Assembly: GCF_001636425.1 (NCBI RefSeq)
Contig: NZ_KV440953.1
Coordinates: 3,592,001 to 3,656,000, forward strand
Length of the DNA: 64,000 bases
Reading direction: 5' to 3'
Source: Heyndrickxia acidicola
Lineage (GTDB): Bacteria; Bacillota; Bacilli; Bacillales; Bacillaceae_C
Position 1 is the first letter of the stretch. Each line of letters opens with the position of its first letter. The translations under genes and the position numbers were made by a program. Of the stretch, positions 36,035-44,400 are shown one piece after another. The notes under the pieces are model-generated. The model ran no database searches. It worked only from the letters and a program-made list of their open reading frames with translations, and was not told the DNA's origin.

Positions 36035-36078
36035 GAAAAAAAGGGTTCTCCTATTATTAAAGAGAAACCCTTTTTATT
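36035..36078 (+). terminator. Terminator after signal peptidase gene
   Basis: aaaaagggttctc pairs with gagaaaccctttttatt across an 11-base loop, with one bulge. A/T tracts flank both arms. Confidence 0.85.
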
Positions 36079-36140
36079 TTTTGCTTTGTTGAAGCCGCCT
36101 ATCCTATCTAAAGTGAAAGAGCGCTGTTTAAGGGGCCAGT

Positions 36141-37400
36141 TTACTCGCTGCCTGGTTCAAGGGGAAGGAGAATGGAAAAGCAGGTTCCTTTCCCTTTTTT
36201 GCTTATGACCTTTATTTCCCCGTGCATTGACTCAATAATTTTATAGCTTACCATTGTGCCAAGTCCCGTTCCAGATTCTTTTGTAGAATAAAAGGGCAGT
36301 CCGAGCCTTTGTAATTCCTCAGGGCTCATTCCAATCCCATCATCTTCAATCTCAATGACAGCTTGTTTGTCTTTTTTCAATATCCGTACATTAATTTTGC
36401 CTTTTCCTTTTTGCTGTATTGCTTCTACACTGTTTTTAATAAGATTTAACAGCACCTGTCGAAATTTTTCCCGATTGCCTTTTACGAATAATTTAAAAGC
36501 GGGGTGATGGAAGTTAAGAAGAACGTTGTGCAAAGCGGCATAAAAACTGACCGATTTCTGGATGAATAGTATTTCTTCTGCGATATTCAGCCTCTCGATA
36601 TGGACATCTGTCTTTGCCAGGGATAGATAATCCTGAATGATGCTATTAGCACGGTTGATTTCCTCTAAGGAGATGGAGACATAATATTTATGCTCGGACG
36701 ATAAATGAGAGTCCTGGCTGAGCATCTGCAGGAACCCTTTTACGGTAGTAAGCGGATTGCGTACTTCATGTGCCACGCTTGCCGCCAGCTGCCCAACAAT
36801 GTGGATTTTTTCCGTACGTTGAACTTCAAGGTGAAGACGATCATGTTCATCAATGTATTCTCGGATCCAAATATAGCACCAAAGGGTAAGCACCGTGAGA
36901 AAAGCCAGGAAAATAAAGAAAGGCAGGCTTTGATAGCTCATATCGGGAATAAAGACGTAGCTTAAACAAATGATTGCTACTATATTAAAGCTGGAAACGG
37001 CAATGCCGTATTGAATTTTTTTGACGAGATTTACCCTAATAAAATAGTTGTTTGTTAATAGTAAAAAAACGGCTGTAAGTGGATAGACAATGAAAACGGT
37101 GTACATACCGATACCGCCGAGCCAATAACGAAAGGAACACAACACAATGGTTGTCGCAATTCCTACCCAGCCACCTCCATACATAATGGAAAGCATCCAA
37201 GGGATAGACCGCAAATCGTAAATTCCGCCTTTTCCTATAACTACCGGATAGGTCATGCAAATGACAATAACAATTGAACAGACAGCAGCTGTAATGAAAC
37301 GCTGAGCGAAGATATTGCTGATTTTTTTCTTAATATAAGAGTGATGAAAAAGTAATGGAAAAATAATAACAATAACTTGAAATAATATCTCCTTGATCAT
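36141..37400 (-). CDS. KinB-like membrane sensor histidine kinase
   Basis: A 419-residue kinase. Residues 1-180 hold six helices of the 5TMR-LYT type (IYDLRSIPWMLSIMYGGGW, the ligand-type motif). The H-box is SVAHEVRNPLTTVKGF with His211, followed by N-box LIKNSVEAI and G-boxes EDDGIGM and GTGLGTMVSY. This matches sporulation kinases of the KinB group, which feed phosphate to Spo0F. It has no adjacent response regulator, which fits. I choose the ATG at 37400. The frame continues to 37505, but those codons translate a MITE-like fragment. The Shine-Dalgarno before 37400 is weak. Confidence 0.85.
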   Translation of the reverse strand: MIKEILFQVIVIIFPLLFHHSYIKKKISNIFAQRFITAAVCSIVIVICMTYPVVIGKGGIYDLRSIPWMLSIMYGGGWVGIATTIVLCSFRYWLGGIGMYTVFIVYPLTAVFLLLTNNYFIRVNLVKKIQYGIAVSSFNIVAIICLSYVFIPDMSYQSLPFFIFLAFLTVLTLWCYIWIREYIDEHDRLHLEVQRTEKIHIVGQLAASVAHEVRNPLTTVKGFLQMLSQDSHLSSEHKYYVSISLEEINRANSIIQDYLSLAKTDVHIERLNIAEEILFIQKSVSFYAALHNVLLNFHHPAFKLFVKGNREKFRQVLLNLIKNSVEAIQQKGKGKINVRILKKDKQAVIEIEDDGIGMSPEELQRLGLPFYSTKESGTGLGTMVSYKIIESMHGEIKVISKKGKGTCFSILLPLEPGSE

Positions 37401-37470
37401 ATAAATCTTCTGGAATCCCCCTATATAAGAAAGTCGTATTTGGAACCAATTCAACTTGGCAGTTTTTAAA

Positions 37471-37550
37471 TGCTGTTTTCGCATAAATTGTTGCTTTACG
37501 TACAAAGAATAATTCCGTACACTGCCTGTCTTCGTGGTATCTTTTCGTGG
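37471..37550 (-). mobile_element. Truncated MITE-like element upstream of kinase
   Basis: tgctgttttcgcataaattg, then ttgctttacgtacaaag, ctgcctgtcttcgtgg and tatcttttcgtgg match the right half of the element in reverse orientation. The other half is missing. It occupies the presumed promoter/leader region of the KinB-like kinase. Confidence 0.7.
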
Positions 37551-37770
37551 TTTTAAAAAGGGAAAAATCCCCTAATTCTTAATATCTTTTTTTCTCCATT
37601 ATAAGCTAGATTTTACCTTTATGAAAGTATAGAAGTATTGTCAGCTTTCATATAGGACAGAAGCAGCAAAGTGCGTGACATAGCGGAATCGTTATTTTCT
37701 AGTCTGCGAAGGTTTCGCGGCTATGCGGTGAGTAGTGGTTTGCTAAAAACGAGATCCTGGCGGAAAATAA

Positions 37771-37803
37771 AAATCAAGCAGCCTTATACTGCTTGATTTC
37801 CCT
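37771..37803 (-). terminator. Isolated hairpin
   Basis: aaatcaagcag (37771-37781) pairs perfectly with ctgcttgattt (37789-37799), loop of 7. No adjacent gene is evident on either strand. The region 37560-37985 otherwise holds nothing I can support. Confidence 0.5.
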
Positions 37804-37986
37804 TTCATCATTCTCTTTATTCCTTATTAGCTCTACTCATTTTAATTTGTCTTTTTGCGAGAGAGTTAAAGATAATGTTGAACATCAAAACGAAGAATGT
37901 TGACGGTGGTATTAATTATTCTTATTGCATAAACCGACTGTCGGTATGTAAATAGGTTGTAATATATTACATTTTGTTAATGGGAC

Positions 37987-38145
37987 TCTATTGTTTTTTA
38001 GCTCATTCGTGTGAAACTACCGTTTCACACGCCTTTCAGCTCAGCTGAAAGGTTACAGTAAAGAAAGGAAGCAAAAGCAAACAAGTTTGCTTTTGCTTCC
38101 TTTCTTTACTGTAAAATGAGCTAAAAAACGAGCAGTTTCCAATAT
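37987..38145. repeat. AGCTCATT element with a 30 bp perfect palindrome
   Basis: Outer arms TTTTTTAGCTCATT / AATGAGCTAAAAAA enclose two small hairpins (gtgtgaaac/gtttcacac and cctttcagct/agctgaaagg). They also enclose a perfect inverted repeat with 30 bp arms (38053-38082 and 38085-38114) and a 2-base loop. Related copies at 2592-2690 and 46689-46755 lack the 30 bp palindrome. The 38150-38400 stretch after it shows no gene I can support. Confidence 0.85.
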
Positions 38146-38400
38146 AGAATTTTTGAGAGACCACCATGCTACTCGATTCGCATCATGGCGCATGAAACCT
38201 CTTAACGATATTGCATTTATTATTACCGTAGGTCGGTTTGGCTTGATGCCTCGAACTCGAAATAAAGATATTTTTAGGGTAGCCTTTAAAAAGTGAGCCA
38301 AAACCAACAGCAAATAAAAAACCGCTGCCATGCCATTGGGCTGCTAAGCGGTTTAAATAGGGTGAATGCCAGTCTTTTAAAGGCGGAGCGGTACACCCAA

Positions 38401-38865
38401 TTATTCTTTAGGATCCTTCTTAAGGTCCTTCTTATCTGGTAATTCCTCGTCTTCCGCAAATTCAGTGATATAGGCCATTCCCGGGTTAAAACCTGCGGCA
38501 GGGGTCCGGCTGGATTCATAAGCTGAATCGGTGCTGGTAAGATAGCGGTGAACCAATACTTCTGCTCCAGTAATAATGACTGCTGAAATAATGCTGCCCC
38601 ATGCAATCTGCATGTAATTGGTCAGTAAAATGCTTCCAAATATCCAAACGCTCATATAGGCCAGAAGAAAATCGGCAATGGCTGCCGCTTTACTGTTGAA
38701 GTGCTTTAGTACAATAAGCTCTCCAAGCAAATAGGAAGCTACCGTTACAGTCAAGCTAAAGGATAGAATATCTACATAATCGGCATCAAAAAACAAGTCT
38801 AATCCGATTCCAAACGCAATGGTACACGCTATAAATTTAATGATTAAAACAGTTACATGTCTCAT
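38401..38865 (-). CDS. YndM-family (DUF2512) membrane protein
   Basis: A 154-residue protein with four helices and an acidic, Lys/Asp/Glu-rich C-terminal tail. Segments VTVASYLLGELIVLKHFNSK and AAAIADFLLAYMSVWIFG match the DUF2512/YndM family of spore-forming Bacillaceae, of unknown role. The ATG at 38865 follows aagggaggttat. In B. subtilis, yndM neighbours fosB (yndN). Here fosB is 3 kb away. Confidence 0.82.
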   Translation of the reverse strand: MRHVTVLIIKFIACTIAFGIGLDLFFDADYVDILSFSLTVTVASYLLGELIVLKHFNSKAAAIADFLLAYMSVWIFGSILLTNYMQIAWGSIISAVIITGAEVLVHRYLTSTDSAYESSRTPAAGFNPGMAYITEFAEDEELPDKKDLKKDPKE

Positions 38866-39034
38866 TTTGTATAACCTCCCTTTTCTAATCAGTTTGAGTA
38901 AAAAAGGGAGAGTTCATACATCTGAGTGAATATTTTCTTCTATTTTGGAACTGATTGTTTATTTTAAGGCAGTTTCCTTCAAAGTGAGGCCCTATTCAGT
39001 AACTGAGGAAACCATTAAAAGAGAATACAGTTAT

Positions 39035-40168
39035 CTATCTGTTTTGGGATTCATCTGCGAAGGGAAACCATCCAGGTGTATTCACAATGGCATTCCACAG
39101 CCCGTTTGGAATGACAAGTCGTTCCTGGTCATCTTTATGCAGTACTGTTTGGATTTCCTCTTCTTTTCCTTCTTTGACTTTCTGAACCCAATGCGGTTCA
39201 ATGATCAGTTCGCGTGCAAGCGCCAGAAGAGGAACGCCGGAAGTCATAGCTTTCGCTGCATCCTCAGCAGAATAGATAGACCCCACACCGATTACGGGTA
39301 CACGTCCGGCGATTCTGTCTAAAATAATTTCAATACGGCTTCTTGTATCCTCTGTCCCTCTGCGCGGCTTAGACCAAAATTCCATTAGAGAAATATGAAT
39401 ATAATCAAGGTTTTTTTCTGTTAAAGCATCAAGAAGACCAAATGTATCCTCCATTGTAATTCCTTCGGCTTCAGGTTCTTCAGGAGAAAGTCTATATCCA
39501 ACTAGGAATGGGGACTTAGCATGCTCTGCAACGACCTTTTTCACTTCATCCACGATAGCTAAAGGGAAGGCTAAGCGGTTTTCGATGCTTCCGCCAAAAC
39601 GGTCATTTCTTTTATTTGTATGGGCAGAGAAGAACTGCTGAATCAGATAACCATTGGCACCATGGATTTCAACACCATCAAATCCGGCTTCGATTGCCCG
39701 TCGGGTTGCCTCGCCAAATGCCTTTATCAAACCTTCCACTTCATCAGTGCTTAATTCGCGAACTTCAATACCGCCTTCTGTAGTGGATGCGCTTGGTGCG
39801 ACTACGTCATGGTTAGGAACAAGGTCAGGAGGGCAGGCACGGCCGCCATGATGGATTTGAAGTACGGCTTTGGCACCGTGGGATTTGAGGGTGGATACTA
39901 GTTCTCTCATTCCGCTGATGGTCTCATCACGATCCGCTCCCGGTTGTCCTGGAAAGGCTTTGCCGTTTGGTGTTACATTGGCACAAGCTGTAATGATCAT
40001 GCCAGGTCCTTCTGCCCGATGTGCATAGTAACGCAACTCATCATTGGAAATGGTGCCATCATCATTGGAAAGGAAGTGAGTCATAGGGGCCATTACGACA
40101 CGGTTGTTTAGTTGTACACCGCTTTTTAAGGAAAGCGGTTCAAATAAAGCAGTTAGCTCTTTTTTCAT
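39035..40168 (-). CDS. NADH:flavin oxidoreductase, Old Yellow Enzyme family
   Basis: A 377-residue FMN-dependent TIM-barrel oxidoreductase (YqiG/NamA-like). NRVVMAPMTHFLSNDDG is the FMN-binding start, VEIHGANGYLIQQFFSAHTN is the conserved active-site block, and GSIENR and VIGVGSIYSAEDA form the phosphate-binding end. It reduces activated C=C bonds or nitro groups. Natural substrate unknown. The ATG at 40168 follows aaaggag. The frame extends 20 codons upstream without a ribosome site. Confidence 0.9.
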   Translation of the reverse strand: MKKELTALFEPLSLKSGVQLNNRVVMAPMTHFLSNDDGTISNDELRYYAHRAEGPGMIITACANVTPNGKAFPGQPGADRDETISGMRELVSTLKSHGAKAVLQIHHGGRACPPDLVPNHDVVAPSASTTEGGIEVRELSTDEVEGLIKAFGEATRRAIEAGFDGVEIHGANGYLIQQFFSAHTNKRNDRFGGSIENRLAFPLAIVDEVKKVVAEHAKSPFLVGYRLSPEEPEAEGITMEDTFGLLDALTEKNLDYIHISLMEFWSKPRRGTEDTRSRIEIILDRIAGRVPVIGVGSIYSAEDAAKAMTSGVPLLALARELIIEPHWVQKVKEGKEEEIQTVLHKDDQERLVIPNGLWNAIVNTPGWFPFADESQNR

Positions 40169-40407
40169 TTTAATACTCCTTTGTGGAAGATTTAGTTTAT
40201 GATGCGGAAAAACAATTATATTATCCATTGAAATAACCCAAAAGGAAAATTATCTGCTTAGGGGTAATTGTATGTGGAGGTTGAGTATAAGTCAGACTTA
40301 TCTTTTTAATTAAATAATATCTAATTTTCTTATATATCTTTTTTCTGTATAGTTAGGTTGTGACGTAAATGACAAGAACAGAGGGTCAGAAAGAGCGGGG
40401 GATTATT

Positions 40408-41637
40408 ATGAAAAAAATAAATATAAGAGCATTTCATCCAATTGTTTGGGCCTTGCTTTTAGGAACGGTATTTGCACGGGGGGCAAGCTATATGGCTATG
40501 CCATTTTTGGCCCTGCACTTATCCCGTTCAGAAGGCATCAACCCTGTTTTGATAGGGGCTATTATTGGAGTAGGCCCTTTAATGGGAACGATTGGAGGTT
40601 TTTTTGGCGGCAACTTATCGGATCGATATGGAAGGAAGGTTGTCATGCTTTCATCCATTTTTGTATGGACGTTTGTCTTTCTTGGATTTGCTTTTGCAAG
40701 CAGTCCGCTTGTCTTCTTTCTATTAAATGCATTAAACGGAATATGCAGATCCTTTTTTGAACCGGCAAGCCAGGCTCTTATGGCAGATGTTACTGAAAAG
40801 GATTTGCGTCTGCGTGTATTTTCCATGCGATATACAGCCATTAATATTGGTGCGGCAGCCGGGCCGCTGCTTGGAGCCTATTTTGGAATGAAATCAGCAG
40901 GATTGACATTCGAGATTACCAGTGCATCTTATTTGATGTATGGAATAGCCATTGCCATGTTGCTTAGCAAATATAAAGTCAGAAACACCGCTTCAGCAAA
41001 AGGCAGAACAGCGATGAAAGAGGCTTTCCAAATTATCGGAAGGGATAAGGCTTTGCGCCTTTTCATCTTGGGGGGGATTTTGGTCAATATCGGATATTCT
41101 CAGAACGATTCTTCTCTTCCTCAGCACCTGGGCCAGATTTTAAAGGATGGAGTTGTGCTGTATTCTGTCCTTCTATCAGTTAATGCTGTGTCAGTTGTTG
41201 TACTGCAGATTCCTCTTAGCCGGCTCGTTGAAAAGTGGAAGGTGCTGCATGTGATGGTGCTGGGCAGTGCTTTTTTTACAGCAGGTTATATTGGATTTGG
41301 ACTATCGCTTGGGTGGGCAGGCTTTATCACTTCCATGCTGATTGTCACGATCGGTGAGATATTTTTGTTCCCTTCGACAAGTGTGTTCATCGACCAAATT
41401 GCTCCAGAAGCGCTTAGAGGAACCTATTTCGGGGCTGCTCAATTCCGTTCTATCGGAAATTCAGCCGGACCGTTAATGGGAGGTTTTCTGCTTAGAAGTG
41501 TTCATGGACATTGGCTTTTTTGCATAATGGCTTTTCTGGTGGGGGCCAGCAGTTTTTTCTTTATAGCGGGCAATAGGCTTCAATCAGGCCAGGCTGTCCC
41601 TGGTGCAGCTTTAAACGAAAGCAGTGTGAAGGGGTAG
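40408..41637 (+). CDS. MFS transporter (MdtH/YwoG-like drug exporter type)
   Basis: A 409-residue transporter with 12 helices. Motif A, GGNLSDRYGRKVVM, lies after helix 2, and a motif-C-like stretch (YTAINIGAAAGPLLGAYFG) follows, as in the DHA1 exporters. The ATG at 40408 follows gcggggga. Substrate unknown. It is monocistronic and followed by a MITE-like element. Confidence 0.85.
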   Translation: MKKINIRAFHPIVWALLLGTVFARGASYMAMPFLALHLSRSEGINPVLIGAIIGVGPLMGTIGGFFGGNLSDRYGRKVVMLSSIFVWTFVFLGFAFASSPLVFFLLNALNGICRSFFEPASQALMADVTEKDLRLRVFSMRYTAINIGAAAGPLLGAYFGMKSAGLTFEITSASYLMYGIAIAMLLSKYKVRNTASAKGRTAMKEAFQIIGRDKALRLFILGGILVNIGYSQNDSSLPQHLGQILKDGVVLYSVLLSVNAVSVVVLQIPLSRLVEKWKVLHVMVLGSAFFTAGYIGFGLSLGWAGFITSMLIVTIGEIFLFPSTSVFIDQIAPEALRGTYFGAAQFRSIGNSAGPLMGGFLLRSVHGHWLFCIMAFLVGASSFFFIAGNRLQSGQAVPGAALNESSVKG

Positions 41638-41749
41638 GCGGCTCCAGAAAGCAACGTTGGAATCTAAGTAGAAGATCAGGACGCAGAATGACTAAGTGGG
41701 TAACAGATTTTAAGGTAACAGATTGAAAATAAGCCGGCTCTTTTCTAAA

Positions 41750-41907
41750 GGCTGTTTTCGCATAGATTGTTGCTTTTCGCAAAAGTGTTAAATTCGTGTA
41801 AAGTGAGTCTTCGTGGCATCTTTTCGTAAGCAATTCACAGGTTTACTACAGAGCCTGTGAATTTCATTTTTTGGTGTTATATAGCAACAAAGTTTACGAA
41901 AAGAGCC
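41750..41907 (-). mobile_element. 160 bp MITE-like element with perfect 8 bp target duplication
   Basis: 158 bp in reverse orientation. The left end is ggctgttttcgcatagattg + ttgc and the right end is gcaacaaagtttacgaaaag + agcc. The flanks tttctaaa (41742-41749) and tttctaaa (41908-41915) are identical. It is the best-defined copy. Confidence 0.88.
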
Positions 41908-41968
41908 TTTCTAAAAGAAGAGCTGGCTTATTTTGTCAGGGAGGCCGCGGCTTCCGAGCCGCCTGCAA

Positions 41969-42413
41969 TTAAAGCTGATCCAATGCTTTTTCAATCTCCA
42001 CGTCGCCAGAGAGAATTTCGAAGGTCTTGTTGAGCGTTTTTTCATGATTCAGGGATGCAACGATGGTGTTAGCGACATCCTTTCTGGGAATGGATCTTCC
42101 TTTTGTGCTCTCGAAGTGAGAGGATAGCTCGATTTTTCCTGTCGGCTCATCAAAGCTTAAGGAACCAGGCCGAATAATCGTGTATGGAATGCCGCTGGAT
42201 TTTAAGTGTTCATCTGCATTCCGCTTTGCTTCCAGATATTGCTCAAGCGGCCCTCTGGGGTAATCGGCTCCCACTGAGCTAAGCATTACAAAATGCTGGA
42301 TATTTGCTTTTTTACCTGCATCTATTAATCGTTTTGCTCCCTCCTGATCCACTGAGATGGTTTTCTCAGGGCCGGTTTTGGAGCCGGAGCCTGCATGCTA
42401 CTAAAACTTTCAT
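41969..42413 (-). pseudogene. Remnant of NAD(P)-binding SDR gene (YhfK-like), internal deletion
   Basis: A ribosome site (aaaggagtgtttct) and ATG at 42413 encode MKVLVA, the start of a YhfK-type Rossmann protein. Sequence then jumps to GSGSKTGPEKTISVDQEGAK (from 42391), which in intact relatives comes about 65-70 residues later, and continues to a normal C-terminus (TIIRPGSLSFDEPTG, FEILSGDVEIEKALDQL). The two parts are in different frames. Most of the dinucleotide-binding half is therefore deleted and the gene is frameshifted. The longest remaining ATG frame is 41969-42352 (127 residues). Confidence 0.75.
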
Positions 42414-42689
42414 AGAAACACTCCTTTTTGAAATGATACCAGTTATTCTACCCTTGTATCTGTCTACCAAACGTTCAGGCGATCTTTAGGACAGGAAGAG
42501 AATGGGGGGAATCGAAGGGGACTTTCAGCAAATGATCATGAAAAAATTTACTCTTACACAAGGCTGATATGAGAGTATGATTGCGAATGTGAAAGTTTCA
42601 TAACCTATCGCCATTCGCAATGGTTTGAGATGGATTAGCAAATAGCGCAAGCACCTTCCTCATAGCTGATAAGCGCTGGAGTTAGTCAC

Positions 42690-42760
42690 TGTTAATCCTG
42701 CTAGGTGATTTCCGCTGCAATCAACGTTGAATTCAAATGAACAATGGTTTTACTCAGATA
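42690..42760 (-). repeat. Fragment of the Bacillaceae dispersed repeat
   Basis: ctgctaggtgatttccgctg followed by caatcaacgttgaattc is a decayed end of the 34426-34575 family. The rest of 42414-42875 holds no gene I can support. Confidence 0.45.
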
Positions 42761-42875
42761 TGCGGAGCGTTGTTTGTCCTGCCTGTTCATTGTCACTCAA
42801 TCAATATGGGTGTTAAATCAACTGGGATTTTTAACAGAGAGCACCATAAAAAAATCTATCTTGTCCAGTATGTTG

Positions 42876-43457
42876 TTATAAAGTCTTACCTATTTTCTTT
42901 TTAACCTGTTCACAAATCAGCCAGAATGTAAGCTTAATGGACATGCCAAAAAGGATGAAATCCATGTACGAATAGATATGTTTCCAATGATCCATTGAGA
43001 ATAACCCAAAGTGGATGAAAAGAGGTTCTACAATGAATGAAAAAACCGAAGCCCATATGACAACGGATAAAAAGAAGGCGTACCAGGATTTGCAATATTG
43101 ATACAAAAGCATGGATGAGACCGGAATGATTCCAAGATCCGCTGGAAGCAGAGGGGTGAAAAAATAAAATAGCTTTACCGGGTACCCCCACCATAAAAGA
43201 TTAACTCCCACGATATCCAGAACAACCGCAACAGTTCCGGATAACAGCCCATAAGAGAACAGCTCAAAGAAATGGCTCTTATCCACAAGCTTCCACCAAA
43301 TGAAATAGGGAGTAACCATTGAAGCGAAAAGAAACCACCAGGCAGGTGAATAAAGATCGTGCTGAAGCCAACGGGCATACAGCAGATCATTAAGCTGCTG
43401 CCGGGTTTCTTGTATATTGGTATAGGTAGCTGTTTGCACGTCCAGATAAAAGCTCAC
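42876..43457 (-). CDS. CBO0543-family membrane protein
   Basis: A 193-residue protein with five predicted helices. ITPYFIWWKLVDK-like and SGTVAVVLDIVGVNLLWWGYPVKLF motifs are characteristic of the CBO0543 family of spore-former membrane proteins. Its function is unknown. There is a long N-terminal soluble helix (residues 8-30). The ATG at 43457 lies without a strong Shine-Dalgarno site (gagcgggtgtatccgtgag). Confidence 0.75.
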   Translation of the reverse strand: MSFYLDVQTATYTNIQETRQQLNDLLYARWLQHDLYSPAWWFLFASMVTPYFIWWKLVDKSHFFELFSYGLLSGTVAVVLDIVGVNLLWWGYPVKLFYFFTPLLPADLGIIPVSSMLLYQYCKSWYAFFLSVVIWASVFSFIVEPLFIHFGLFSMDHWKHIYSYMDFILFGMSIKLTFWLICEQVKKKIGKTL

Positions 43458-43545
43458 GGATACACCCGCTCATTTTGTATTTCTATTTATTTTGCACAGA
43501 TGAAGCGGATTTCATGTACCAATTATTTGATTCAAATCTAAACCG

Positions 43546-43587
43546 TCCGCGGAAAGCGAGTGCCTGCAGGTGAAATCAACAGGCAAG
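43546..43587 (+). repeat. Fragment of the Bacillaceae dispersed repeat
   Basis: tccgcggaaagcgagtgcct then gcaggtgaaatcaacaggc. Similar end fragments occur at 49190-49227 and 59234-59291. Confidence 0.6.
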
Positions 43588-43698
43588 TTTAACAGAGACT
43601 TTGCAAAAGTGATCCACCTTGGTGCCGCACCGTTTTAAGCAGAATGCGAAGCCAAACAGCGGACACAGCTTTTTTTAAGGAGTTTTCAAGATTGGCAA

Positions 43699-43860
43699 GG
43701 CTCTTTTCGTAAACTTTGTTTTTATATAACACAAAAAAATTATGAATTTCACAGCCTAAGTAGTAAACCTGTGAATTGCTTACGAAAAGATGCCGCGAAG
43801 ACTCATTTAACACAGGATTTAAGACTTTTGCGAAGAGCAATAATATATGCCAAAACAGCC
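43699..43860 (+). mobile_element. 160 bp MITE-like element left of the SAM riboswitch
   Basis: 162 bp from ggctcttttcgtaaactttg to atgccaaaacagcc. The flanks attggcaa / aaaaacaa match at only 4 of 8. Its right end is 14 bp from the TTGACA of the riboswitch promoter. Confidence 0.78.
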
Positions 43861-43873
43861 AAAAACAAAGAAA

Positions 43874-43902
43874 TTGACAAACGAAAGAGCTCATGATAGT
43901 TT
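43874..43902 (+). promoter_or_regulatory. Likely promoter of the S-box leader
   Basis: A consensus TTGACA (43874-43879) with a weak -10 (TAGTTT at 17 bp, or GATAGT at 15 bp), about 20 bp before the aptamer. Confidence 0.5.
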
Positions 43903-43921
43903 TAAAGTTAATTTAATGGTA

Positions 43922-44035
43922 CTTCTTATCAAGAGAGGTGGAGGGATTTGGCCCTTGGAAACCTCGGCAGCAGACTTTATGTATTAAAGCACTGTGCCAC
44001 ATCCAGCAGGCAAGAAAAGCCTGATAGATAGGAAG
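43922..44035 (+). promoter_or_regulatory. SAM-I riboswitch (S-box)
   Basis: The conserved S-box string appears in order: cttcttatcaagagaggtgg, agggatttggcccttggaaacc, cggcagcag, gtgccacatccagcaggcaa, and the closing gatagataggaag that pairs with the 5' end (P1). High S-adenosylmethionine would favour the terminator that follows. The next gene (44401) is 366 bp away, beyond the terminator and a MITE-like element. Confidence 0.95.
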
Positions 44036-44055
44036 AGCGGATTTCCATATGTTGA

Positions 44056-44090
44056 AAACCCCTCTTCGAAACTGTAGAGGGGTTTATTTT
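44056..44090 (+). terminator. S-box terminator
   Basis: aaacccctc (44056-44064) pairs with gaggggttt (44077-44085), followed by atttta. It is the expression platform of the SAM riboswitch. Confidence 0.9.
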
Positions 44091-44102
44091 ATGTTTAGGT
44101 AA

Positions 44103-44260
44103 GGCTCTTTTCGTAAACTTTGTTGCTATTGGAAACAAAAATATCATTGTAAATATATGTTAGTATTAAAAGTTATAAAGAGCTTACGAAAAGATGCCAC
44201 GAAGACAGACAACAAACGGGATAATCCTTACGTAAAGCAACAATCTATGCGAAAACAGCC
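44103..44260 (+). mobile_element. 160 bp MITE-like element right of the SAM riboswitch
   Basis: 158 bp from ggctcttttcgtaaactttg to tatgcgaaaacagcc. The flanks ttaggtaa (44095-44102) and taacgtaa (44261-44268) match at 6 of 8. It has the same orientation as the copy at 43699-43860. Confidence 0.85.
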
Positions 44261-44295
44261 TAACGTAATTATAAACTGCTTAACAGTTAACCAAT

Positions 44296-44345
44296 AGTGT
44301 CTTTGTCTAGCTCCAGTACTGAGGGCAAGGAGTTTGAACTTTTCT
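44296..44345. repeat. Fragment of the palindromic intergenic element
   Basis: gtctttgtctagctccagta is the left end of the 571-718 family. The remainder is lost. Confidence 0.45.
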
Positions 44346-44400
44346 TGTAATACCAACTAAGTTTATTGGATATATGGGTTTTAAAAATGGAGGTGGCAGA

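Noticed and set aside
38053-38331. 92-codon open frame on the minus strand
   Set aside because: Its end reads through one arm of the 30 bp palindrome. It has no Shine-Dalgarno site, no recognisable protein and overlaps a repeat.
43922-44035. Possible riboswitch of another class (for example a yybP or T-box leader)
   Set aside because: The ordered S-box sequence blocks and P1 pairing fit SAM-I unambiguously.
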